Below, in pieces: positions 12,401 to 23,030 of a stretch of DNA of 64,000 nucleotides (within the stretch, counting starts at the first letter, position 1; every line of letters starts with the position of its first letter). A program made the translations under genes and the position numbers. This DNA comes from Antedon mediterranea (lineage: Eukaryota; Echinodermata; Crinoidea; Comatulida; Antedonidae), in the NCBI RefSeq assembly GCF_964355755.1, contig NC_092672.1, forward strand, positions 9,606,501-9,670,500, read 5' to 3'. Under the pieces are notes generated by a model, which saw only the letters and a program-made list of their open reading frames with translations, did not search any database and had not been told where the DNA came from.

Positions 12401-15209
12401 TATTTCAGGCGTGTCAGGTTTAGTTGCTTTCGTAGTTGATATTGACGTAGATGTTTGATAGTCTTTTAAAAAAAGTTCATAAAGATTTTCATAATCCGCT
12501 AGATCAATTGCATCGTTATTAACATTAGTCGTCATGTTATAAATAAGCGACATAATATCATCTGTTGATATGGAAATGTTAAAGTTTTTAGCCAAAAATA
12601 TATCAAGACCTAATTTCGTGGATTCTTTATGTTCTAAATTTGAAGAATTAATAAAGTTGTGTAATGTGTTACCATCCACTGTGTTATTCTTTAAACGGTC
12701 CTTTTTATATTGGTACGTAGTTAGCTCTGCCTTTGATATTACACCATGATAATCTTCTTCTGGCATAGTTCGTTCTTTCAGAGTGTTGTATTTTGCTGCA
12801 TTCGTAGGCGCAGTAAATGTTGACTTGGCTCGATAGTCTTGTGAATGATTGATGTCGAGTAAGCTCTCATTAGTTATCACCCGGTGTGCTTGCACAATAT
12901 TCACCGTGTTGTTCTTCAAGATTTCTTTCTCAGATTGTTCCGTAGTTGTTCGAATGAATGGATTGTTATTTAATATGTCAACTTGTGCATTTTCTGATGA
13001 TTTTATCTGTCCCTTTGCGTCTGCTGATTTTTTTGCTTCTGGTTTAAATTGTGCCTTAGCTTTTGTTTGGTAGTCATTTAAATTAAAAACTTCTGCGATA
13101 TTTCCAAGATTCTTTACATCGTGAGTAACATTTAAAACAGTCGTCATATTGCCAATTAGCCACATGATATCCTCTTTCGATACAGATATGTTAAAGATGT
13201 TAGCCAAAAATATGTCTAGATCTAATTTCACAAAATCTTCATTTGTGAAGTTTGAAGAGGGAAATATGTCGAGTAAATTCTTACCATTAGGTATCTTTGG
13301 ATTAGGCTGCAAAATATCCACTGTCTCATTTTCCAAAAATGGATGTTCCGTAGTTGTTTGTATGTTTGGATTTTCCTTTTCTGTATTTTCTTCTAATTTT
13401 GTCAGTTCTTGTGTATATTTTGTTACAACAGGAGTAAATGTTGTCTTAACTTGTATTTGATAATCTGGTAAATGAGAACCTTCTTTGGCAGTATTATTAT
13501 TTGTAAGATTCATTACATCGTTATTAAAATTTAGAACAGTCTTCATGTTATTAATTAGCCATCTAACACCCTTATCTGATGCGGATATGTTAAAGTTTTT
13601 TGCAAGAAATATTTCCAAATCTAATTTCACAAAATCTTCATTTTGGATGTTTGAAGAATACAACAAGTCAAGTAAACTTTTATCAAGAAATGTCTTTGAG
13701 TGACTTTGCAAGGCATTCACTGAGTTATTTTCCAAAATGTGCTTGTTAGTATATCCTTCCCTAGTTGTCTGTATGTTTAGATTGTCTTTTAAGGTTTCAA
13801 CTTGTGTATTTTCTGTTTCCTGTGCTGATTTTGTTACAGCAGGAGTAAATATTGACTTAACTTGTTTTTTATAGTCTTGTGATTGTGAAACTTCTTTGAA
13901 AGTAGGCTTACTATTATTTGTAAGATTCATTGCATTTTCTAAGTCTTTGATATTTGAAAACACTTCAAACGTGTCAAAACTATCGTCAATGGGTTTAATC
14001 AGCCATTTCAGTCGATCGATTTCTCCTTTCGAGAACTCAACATTGCTTTGATAAAGAAATCTCAGAATATTTGTTAGCGATTCAATGTTTTGTAAATTTG
14101 TTGTTTCAGCTTCATCGTTTCTTGAAAAGTTATCCTTGTTCTTTAAAGATACTATTGTATGAACGATTTCGGCAATCAATTCAAAGTTATTTGTACGAAA
14201 TTTTCCTTCGCTTACTGTAATTTTTTGTAACAATTCATTCAATAGATTTAGTTCTGCGTCTGTAATGTGCATGTAGTTCTTCGTAATTAAAGAATCTAAT
14301 ACTTCCGTTATAAGATTCACCGATGTACTACTAGTATTATTTGTTGATGGTGTATATGTAGGAGGCCTATACACTTCATCTGTTTCACTTCGGTCTGCGT
14401 AATAACCATCAGTTGTTCGCATATTATTGGCTGCTGTTGACATATAGACGGGCACTGTTTCTGCTGTTAGGCGAAATGATGACGGTAGTGGCGTTACACT
14501 TGTTTTAAAACGTGTACTTTTTTCAACATTGCTTAGATTTGCAACCAACAAGAGACTTTCTTCCATCATCTCTTTAACTTTGTAGTCATGATCAGCAACT
14601 GCAATGTTGTCAAGAACGTCATTAAAACTTTCTAATTCATTATATTCGTCTATGCTACTCAATTGTTCTTTTATTTTTTCCATTAAATCTAGTGTTTGCA
14701 GAGAAGATTTTCGGTTTATTTTATCTTTTCCATTTAGGCCTAGGCCATGGCCATACTCCAAGCTTCCTATTAAGATAAAATAATTGATAAACTAATTGAT
14801 GAATTGAACGACTTAAAGCATAATTTTTACCATTCACAATGAATGTTATAAAGATGTGATGAGGCCAAGTTACTAATAATTACCGTACTGTAGGGCATAT
14901 ACACTGCATACCACTTTAGACCATGGAGATGACTTAGACTAAGCATACGGGCTAGATTCCTTTCTATTAGGAAGAAAAAGTCTACCTAGCCTAGGCCTTT
15001 GGCACTAGACCCTGGGTATACCTGAGGTAGGCCATAGCCTAGGCTAGCCTAGACTTACTAGGCCTAGCCTAGGCCTAAGTCTAGCCTAGGCCTAGGTCTA
15101 GCATATGCCTAGCCTAGCCTAATAAGACTAATAACATAAACAAAATAACAAACTTACCACCAACATAAGCAGAGAAAAAGACATACAATATTAAACGGTA
15201 AACGTTCAT
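9479..15209 (-). CDS. Large type I membrane protein with repetitive ectodomain and TSP1 domain
   Basis: Four exons: 15209-15158, 14766-11284, 10728-10537 and 9888-9479 (4137 nt, 1378 residues), all junctions in phase 1. Exon 1 encodes a signal peptide (MNVYRLILYVFFSAYVG). The 3.5-kb exon 2 encodes an Asn/Thr/Ser-rich ectodomain with two repeat types: about five copies of a 45-residue unit built around LDLDIFLAKNFNIS, each followed by a W/LI..M..VLN helix, and six copies of a 35-residue unit with YQTSTSISTT and DTLERLRTPGE. Exon 3 plus the first codon of exon 4 encode one thrombospondin type 1 repeat (about residues 1190-1243; WSEWASWQACSVTCGKG, six Cys). A membrane helix follows (about 1279-1301, VVDVIITIVVVFIALLIIF), then a basic stop-transfer and a 75-residue tail ending in acidic residues. 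Many NxS/T sites suggest heavy glycosylation. I know no named homologue; an adhesion or receptor-like surface role is inferred. The start lies 881 bp from the divergent MASP-like gene. Confidence 0.85.
9942..10101. mobile_element. MITE of the AGCTTTGTCTACACTATC family, copy 1
   Basis: 160 bp in intron 3 of the TSP1 gene. Inverted ends AGCTTTGTCTACACTATC... and ...GATAGTGTAGACAAGGCT are flanked by TAA (9939-9941, 10102-10104), which fits a Harbinger-type MITE. Confidence 0.85.
10247..10399. mobile_element. Same MITE family, copy 2 (degraded right end)
   Basis: The left end AGCTCTGTCTACAATACC is preceded by TAA (10244-10246). The interior shares TTATGGACATGATGATGTCATA with copy 1 (in two shorter matching blocks). 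The right end retains TAGTTTGATAG and a TAA at 10400-10402 but has lost bases. Confidence 0.75.
11873..12487 (-). repeat. Six tandem 105-bp coding repeats in the TSP1 gene
   Basis: The repeats encode 35-residue units that begin NLDELSLK and continue with YQTSTSISTT and RLRTPGE. Six units are visible; the last is four residues shorter. The nucleotide copies are very alike, so recent expansion and length variation between individuals are likely. Thr/Ser density suggests an O-glycosylated stalk. Confidence 0.9.
14770..15157. other. Intron 1 of the TSP1 gene, rich in CTAGGCCTAG palindromes
   Basis: Apart from the splice sites, the intron is filled from about 14980 to 15120 with overlapping CCTAGG, AGGCCT and TAGCCTAG words, as at 4160-4210, 7500-7830 and 39655-40470. 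Confidence 0.7.
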
Positions 15210-16090
15210 ATTTGCACGTGGACGGAGATGCCTAGCCTCAGAGGCCAACTAATAATAATTTTACTTATTTTAAGCGATTTCTTTTTAATAAACTTGTGTG
15301 ATTACCTATTTTTTGTTTAAATAGCTTTTAAAACTTTGATTCCTTAAATTCTAAATTACGCGCAAAATTCTAAGCGCGCAATTTCGTAGTGAAGTTAGAC
15401 GCACTTATCCCTGACAGCATGATACACATGTGATTTCTATAATTTATTCTTCTAACAACGACCCATTAAACTTTCTTATTTATTATATTCTGGTAATTTT
15501 TCAATTCAACTTTTATTTCAGACAATTGTCCATATGGTACAATACATTACACACACAACAAGAAGATGAAGGAGAGAGGACCAAAATATCATTTACGCCT
15601 CATGTTAACTGATAATAATGTTGATCCTTTGTGTTGCATTAAGTTTTACAAATAAAGACAAATAGAAAGTGCTTATATTTTCATTAAGGGTCGTGAAAGG
15701 GCAATTTATAGATGAGCGGTAGCGTGCTTTCTCACGTATAATCTGTATCTAACCTGAGCTGGTTTCCGCGCAACCACCGTCCGCTCAGCAGCGGAAATAA
15801 CGAATCTATTTTGTTATTCTGCTTACAGCTTACCATTACCGTTAGTCTGTGTAAAGTGGCATTCGGATGACATTATTATTATTCTTTTTCTTGGACTATG
15901 TACCCGAACACATTAAGGAAACAAAAACGGAAATATTAAATACAATCACGGATGTATTCCTGTATACACTGAAAGGAAAGTCTCATTTTACATTATGTTT
16001 CGATAGGAGGAACAGTTAATTGTAAAGAATAGTTACACTTCTTCCTTGTTGGTCGATCTACAGTTCTCTTGTGAATTTCATGGGTGGAAA
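15210..16090. promoter_or_regulatory. Divergent intergenic region between TSP1 and MASP-like genes
   Basis: The two start codons face away from each other, 881 bp apart, so this interval must hold both 5' UTRs and promoters and may act bidirectionally. A GC-richer stretch near 15700-15810 contains inverted GCGGAAA/TTTCCGC words. No clear TATA box or initiator can be assigned by eye. Confidence 0.5.
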
Positions 16091-19000
16091 ATGAAGATCT
16101 TTACAATGATACGGTAGGCATTATTATTTAACATGTATTTGTTTATTTTTTAACATAATTTTCGAAAATCCTAATGAGAAAATCTCGTTTTGGTCAAATG
16201 ATAAAGATGCTCAATATATTTCTGATCAAATGATGAAGGTGATCATCCATGTATTTCTGATCAAATGATGAAAATGATCATCAATGTATTTTTTATCATT
16301 AATTATGAAGGTGATCATCAATGTATTTCTCATCAAATGATGAAGGTGATCATCAATGTATTTCTCATCATTATGATGAAGGTGATCATAATGTATTTCT
16401 GATCAAATGATGAAGGTGAACATCAATGTATTTCTTATCAAATGATGAAGGTGATCATAATGTATTTCTGATCAAATGATGAAGGTGATCATAATGTACT
16501 TCTGATCAAATGATGAAGGTGATCATCGATATATTTCTGATCAAATGATGAAGGTGATCATAAATATATTTCAGATCAAATGATAAAGGTGAACATCAAT
16601 GTATTTCTCATCAAATGATGAAGGTGAACATCAATGTACAGTATTTCTCATCAAATGATGAAGGTGAACATCAATGTATTTCTCATCAAATGATGAAGGT
16701 GAACATCAATGTATTTCTCATCAAATGATGAAGGTGAACATCAATGTATTTCTAATCAAATGATGAAGGTGAACATCAATGTATTTCTAATCATATGATG
16801 AAGGTGAACATCAATGTATTTCTCATCAAATGATGAAAAACTAAATTATGGTCTTCAATGGCGAATCATATATTTAAATTCTAGAACCCTGACGTTGTTT
16901 CTATCACTGAATTTGGTCCGAGCTACCGAATTTATTAATTCTGGTGGATTGTTTGGCAAGCTATCCAGTCCGAATTATCCAGACGCCTACACGGATAACA
17001 CCGATAAAGTGTGGAATATCACGGTCCAGCGTGGTTTAAGAATAGAACTAACTTTCCAAGACTTTGATCTTGAGTACTCCAATAATTGTGCATATGATTA
17101 CATTAAGGTGAGTAGAAGAAAACGCAGAGGAAACAAACTCAAACAAATACAATTTTAATTTTATCAAGAAACACAATTTCTTTAAAATGGCTTGTTATAT
17201 TATTTATTTTGTGTTTTAATTAGTGTTAATCACACAAAATATGATAAAAAAATCATAAAAGTGGTATGACCTCACAAAAAAGTAAAGCTATGTGTATTGA
17301 TGGTAATTTTGACGGCGCTAAGCTTGGTTCCCACTAGAACGCAGCGCACCGATGACAACCGACTGTCAGTTCTTTCATAACTTACGTCCTTGCGCTACGT
17401 CCTATTGGTAACCAATCTGAAGTTAATGATATTAAACGGTGACGTGACGATAATGAAAAAACAGGTCACCACTTATGCTTTTAATACCACAAACCAACAC
17501 GCTATTCTTTTAAACATTTTTATTTCAGATTTCGTCTAATGGCAACGAACTGGCGAACCTTTGTGGAGGAGACAACATCGGTGCTCGCAGTACACCAGGT
17601 GACATCCTATACACGTCATTGGACAACCAACTTACAGTTGAATATCACTCAGATTTTTCGAATGAGCTCAATTTCTATGGTTTTTATGCGCACTATATTG
17701 CGAAGGATATTGATGAATGCCAAGAACAAAATGGCGGATGTGATCATTACTGTCGCAACTACTTTGGAGGATTTTATTGTTCCTGTCGCCGGGGATACGA
17801 GTTGCACTCGGACTTATCATCATGCACAGGTAGTAATTGGTTATTGATATGGAGAGGAATATATCATTATTATTAATCTAGAACTGGTTGGAAGAGGGTG
17901 TTTTACAATACTGTACCCGATATGTAAGAATGTAAACGTTTGTTCTATTATAATAGCCATTGAAACGCTCAGAACTTTTGTTTGAATTAATAACATAGAA
18001 AAGTAAATTGCGGTGGGCATTTGTTAAATATCCCGCAATCTCTCAGAAAATAAACCATTGTAGGCTAGGCGCTCGTGATTATACCACGTGTAAACATATA
18101 CGACATAAAAAAACCACGATTTTCTGCTTTCTTATTTGCTGTTGCAACTAACTAATAAAAAGGTCATTTTTCATATGCTGGGTTCAATAGCTACATTTTT
18201 AGCCAAAAAAATGGAGCGAAAGAGATTAAAAAAATATATATTATATATTTAAAAAATGCTTAATTTTTTTTTTATAACAGTGGAATGTTCAGGAAACAGG
18301 TTGTATTCCAATGAGGGTGAAGTCAATTCTCCTGATTATCCCATAAAATACCCTCGACAACTTGATTGTGATTGGACAATCAACGTGGATCAAGGTTACG
18401 TCATCAATTTGAATTTCATAGACTTTGAGTTAGAAGACCATCCCGACGTTGAGTGCCCCTATGACTTTTTAAAGGTAGGTGTCTATCAATATTTTGATTT
18501 TGGTTTCGGAGACGTTATTTATTCATGAAATTATTTGTACCATCGCACTCATTATTGTCATTCATTATTTGTATACTGTACAAATTACTACTAAGTTCAC
18601 TCACTAACAAAGGTTGAATGTTTACTAGTCTTGGCTCCAGGCGGAGTTTTGTCTTAATTTTAGTAAAAATATAAATATTTTTGCACATCTGGCGTTTTAT
18701 ACGTGTTTTAGGCTACTTGAGTTTTCAGACTAAAATTAAAACGACGACGTGTGGAATGACATAAAAAAGACAATAAATACTGACTTGGAGCAAGTCTAAA
18801 TGTTTACCAAAACATGTATATTTTTTAGTTTGTGCTGTTTTAAGATACCAATAAATAAAAACTACTGTGATCTGTCTTGGATGCTTTCTATTTACATTCA
18901 AACGGGCCGATACATGACACCCTTTACATTTTTACAGATTGAAAATGGTGGTGGCAACGTTGTTGGTCCTTTCTGCGGATCTGAGATTCCACCTAACATT

Positions 19001-21694
19001 ACTACTACAGACAATGTTCTCAGGTTATCGATGCATTCTGATGGTCTATTATCAGGGCGTGGATTTAAGGCTGTTTATAGTACTACAGGTGAATATAGAT
19101 TTAAAGTGGTAACAAATATTGTCATATTCTTAAAAATTGAATTCTAAAATTGTTTATGCTGTCGTGACACCTTTTCAGATGTAATAATCGAAAGGTCCAT
19201 TTTTAAAACTTGAAGTACGAAAGTATTAACTATTAATTATACTACAATCAATGAACTATTACTGGCCCGTATCCAGGGAGTTGCTTTCAACTGTGTTCGA
19301 ACACCCAATCATGGTGTTGTGGAAACCTCTCACTCACCACTGAAGTCCGCCTTAGATATTATATTTTTCACATTTATTAACGCGTAATTGATTGGTTCAT
19401 TAAAAAGGCTCTACTTTCGAACTCCACCTTCGAACCCCTCCATAAAAATCCTATACATGGTAGTTACGGGCTTCTATCGTGATTTAAAGCTAACGTCTAA
19501 CTATTGAATAAAATGCTATTACTCGTGTAGTTCTAATGAGTATTGGTTTAAACCATTTAGTAGAAAGTAGGCCTAACTAATAAAACTGCAGTGTTCAGAC
19601 ACCGTAAATTCTGGAACAGAAAACATAGGACCATGATAATAAAATGTCATATCATAGGTTCTTCCATTCACAGGCAAACCATGTGTTGATATAACGGCAC
19701 CCAGCTACGGAGTACTAATCGGTGACGATTTTACATACCCATCTACGGTTACATTTAAATGCAACGAAGGCTATATTCTAAGAGGATCAGCAGCAAGGTC
19801 CTGTAGAGCAGATGGCAGCTGGTCAGGTGAAGTAACAGAATGCCAAATTGTTGAATGCAACAGGCCAGCGTCCATTCCTCATGGTACATGGAGAAGTCGT
19901 AAGAACAACTTCACTTTCGGAAATAACGTGTTGTATGAATGTGACACATATTATGATTTGACTTTAGAAAGTGAAAGTAGTCGAGTCTGTACTGCTAAAG
20001 GTGTATGGCGTCCTGAAGAACCAGTCTGTGAACCGATTTGTGGTGAAGCTGATGTTCCCCCGAACCCTCGGCCACGGGAAGAAGGTATATTAGGTCGTAT
20101 TTATGGAGGAAGAGCAGCAGTCCCAGGATCATGGCCATGGCAGGCCTTACTGAGAATTAGAAGACAGAAATATCAATATTCGGAGAGCATTTGTGGAGGA
20201 ATTATACTAAACGAACAGTGGATAATGACAGCCGCACATTGTCTAAACGATACTAAAAAACAATTCGGTAGATTGATACTCCCAATCACTTCAGTTGATA
20301 TCTATCTTGGATCGGCTCAACTGTCAAGTCAACCAGATGATAATAGAATAGAGGTAAGCAGATAATCGTCAATGATACAGAATTTCATCCATGATATAAC
20401 TTTCAAAATAATGACATTTTAATCCACGAGCCACCAAGAAGGAACATAATAAAAATATCTAGTACATAAATGTACTTTGAAACGTTAGTTTGATAAATGT
20501 CAATTTAGCAAACACAAGACAAGTTTTTATAACCATTTTCTGTTTCTTTTAGGCTCATCCAGAAAAGTTTGTAGTTCACCCACAATTCGATGTCAACGCT
20601 TCATATGATGCCGACATTGTTCTTATTAAACTAAACCAATCTGTGCAGTTCTCCCGTGTAATACGTCCCATCTGTCTCCCTGAACAAAGTAACACAACCG
20701 ATAACAATAAAACAAATATTGACCACGCTGATGCACCTTCACGAAAAGGTATCGTAATCGGATGGGGAAGAGTTTCTCAATATCAATCGATTTCAAATGA
20801 CCTACGAGAGGTGTACGTTCCTCTTGTTTCAAGAAAAGAATGTGCCGATGCGTTCCGACCACTGGAAGAAAACATAGAAGAAGAATTAGAAGTCACGGAA
20901 AACATGGTGTGTGCAGGAGAAAGAGATGGTATGAGTATTTATTACTGTATCGACAAATAAACACAATACAGTCATTAGTAGGTGTAACAGCAAAACAACT
21001 TTAGAAAAATGTGAAGTCATGTAGAATTAGTTGCCAACGTGCGTTTAAGTTATTGAAAGTTGTTTGTTAGGTTGGTCGGTCGGTAGGTCCCCATTTTGTT
21101 GAACGCATCTAAGCCATTTTCTTTTGAATCTAAATGATGGTAGATCTTAATACGATTACAGTATGGTGATAGTAGTTCGGATTACTGACAAGATTGAAAT
21201 TGAACGATTCAAGGTACACAGATATAATGTTAAACGTAAAGACGATCGACCAACCCACTAACAACAAAATCGACAGATTGATTGACTGACCATACTTTTT
21301 TTTCATTCCTCCTGCAATCAAAGACCGTTGAAAAAACATTCCGTCTATACAAATTCTTATCATTCATGTATTCATTATTATCAATACTGATTGATGACAG
21401 TAGGATTCTACAGTATGTCATGATGATTGTTTTTTATGTACATCATTTTATTGCAACCAGCATCAATTATCACACGTATGTTAATTTATTTTTATATACT
21501 GGACTGTAGGAGGCAAAGACGCTTGTGAAGGAGATAGCGGTGGGCCTTTGATGTTCAGAAATCATGACCTGGCTTATTTTGTGCATGGAATTGTATCCTG
21601 GGGCAACGGTTGTGCCAAACCTGGTTTCTTTGGTGTTTACACTCGTGTTGAAAACTATGTCGATTGGATAAGAAATACTGTACAAGCAGGTTAA
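16091..21694 (+). CDS. MASP: MASP-like complement serine protease (CUB-EGF-CUB-CCP-CCP-SP)
   Basis: Eight exons: 16091-16113, 16885-17107, 17529-17829, 18281-18474, 18938-19088, 19674-20353, 20553-20928 and 21510-21694; 2133 nt, 710 residues, close to vertebrate MASPs. The signal peptide is split over exons 1-2 (about residues 1-21). Then come CUB1 (about 23-140), a calcium-binding EGF ([15 protein letters not shown], about 143-181), CUB2 (about 185-297), CCP1 (Cys301-Cys354), CCP2 (Cys359-Cys416), a linker with Cys420 for the interchain disulfide, the activation site Arg439|Ile440 (GRIYGG), and a trypsin domain with His486 (TAAHC), Asp545 (DADIVLI) and Ser659 (GDSGGP). Asp653 predicts cleavage after Arg/Lys. 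The family is secreted, binds lectins through CUB-EGF-CUB and starts the lectin pathway by cleaving C4/C2 or factor D/C3. CUB1's second half and the EGF share one exon. The protease domain is split over three exons, keeps the histidine-loop Cys pair (471, 487) and uses an AGC Ser codon. Orthology to MASP-1, -2 or -3 is undecided. Confidence 0.93.
16190..16845 (+). repeat. Minisatellite of about 34 bp in MASP intron 1
   Basis: About 19 head-to-tail copies of a unit containing TCAAATGATGAAGGTGA and TCAATGTATTTCT. The array ends about 40 bp before the exon 2 acceptor at 16884. Copies in the right half are almost identical, suggesting recent expansion. There are no spacers, so it is not a CRISPR array. 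Confidence 0.92.
17322..17425. mobile_element. Small degraded MITE in MASP intron 2
   Basis: The left end AAGCTTGGTTCCCACTAG..CGCAGCGCA is mirrored by TGCGCTACGTCCTATTGGTAACC at the right, about 100 bp in all. Mismatched ends and no clear target duplication make it an old copy. Confidence 0.5.
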
Positions 21695-22236
21695 ATAGAT
21701 AATACAACAGATGAAAACCCAACGTGATAGGCTAACGAAAGAGAGGACACAAACTGAAAATTGTTGCCGGCAAATTAGGCAACATTGCATTGCTTGAAAA
21801 TAATATTGGAAGCCTGTAACCAAGATTGACAAATGTAGGCCTACTTAATATATGCTTATAACACACGAAGTATAGCTTTTTAGAACTTGTATGTAAAAGT
21901 TAGATTAAAAACTACCCTCTATCATAATATTCTAATGATTATCTATTTTGGTTTTACTCCTGTATCGGAAATAATAACATGTGGAAAGTCTTTCATATTA
22001 ATTGCTACAGATGTAGGAACATCCAAATACCGGACCACATGGATAGGCAAACATTGGTGTGTGGATATTGGTAAAACAGAGAATTTGGAACTTTAATTTA
22101 ATTTAGACTTTAAAAAGTCTGGTTTCGGGAAAGTTTTCAGAAAAGCTGGTATTGGCAAATCCGAATATATTGTGGCCTAATACAACACATGATAGAAATA
22201 TTAAACCTATTTTAACCTAAAAATATTAATAATAAT

Positions 22237-22242
22237 AATAAA
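22237..22242 (+). promoter_or_regulatory. Possible MASP poly(A) signal
   Basis: AATAAA in AT-rich sequence about 540 bp after the stop codon; a weak assignment because such words are common here. Confidence 0.3.
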
Positions 22243-22423
22243 TGTTTATGAGTTTGTGGTAAGTCAAACGGCACGTGATGAGTAAATTACCAATCAAATT
22301 TGAACAGGTTTGTTATAAGTGATAATTCACATTATCTATATCTAATCAATGTTTATAGAAATACTTAATTACAATACAGTAAAGGCCAATAAATACAATA
22401 AGTTAATTACTACTACTTCTTTG

Positions 22424-22580
22424 ATTTGCTTGATGCTCTTCCGCTAAACTTTGTCTGGCTAGATTTTCCATCAATGGCAGACAATTTTTCATATGATGTA
22501 TTATTTTATGTTAATATTTTCGAGGGTTCATCATCATTTGATTGTATCTGGTCACTGATGGACAGTTGATCTGTTTCAAA
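22424..22580 (-). pseudogene. Truncated copy of the last CFAP119-like exon
   Basis: The forward sequence from ACTTCTTTGATTTGCTTGAT matches the 3' end of the CFAP119-like last exon at 29135-29300, including the segment for SAIDGKSSQTK. The match is broken by about 40 bp of unrelated sequence and then resumes with CATCATTTGATTGTATCTGG. No other CFAP119-like exon lies nearby. Its place just beyond the MASP stop codon mirrors the order at 27.6-29.3 kb, so it is probably the left-hand remnant of a segmental duplication. Confidence 0.85.
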
Positions 22581-23030
22581 AGTCCGTATAACACTTTAGA
22601 CTATACGGTACTTTTTAATAGAAATTTTGTTGTCAATTACTGATAATATAATTGTATATTGTACAATTAAACCAACGTTATCACATTATTAGTTATTAAT
22701 AGATTCTTGCTGGATTAAAAATGACATGACGTAATGGTGATTGAACAAACACAGATTGGAAAAACGACGCAAGTTGTGGACCGACCGACATACCCCAAAA
22801 CTAAACTATGTGACTCAATCAAAATCTTTATTATTTTATTCTCAAAAAAGTACAACATACAAGATAAAACACTCGTTTCGCAAAAAGCTGCTGTTATAGG
22901 CCTACCCCGACCGAGTTAGTAAATACAAATTAATAATGTATAATATATAGGCTACTCGGTTTGGCGCATTTTTTTCATTCTCAGGTTTCCTCCGATCCTC
23001 TTGTCGTGTCAAGCGTTCATAATTACATTA

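Noticed and set aside
12849-13703. Plus-strand frames opposite the TSP1 gene
   Set aside because: They are shadows of the long minus-strand exon and simply mirror its repeats.
16190-16845. CRISPR-like regular repeats
   Set aside because: Units are contiguous without unique spacers and the DNA is eukaryotic; it is a minisatellite.
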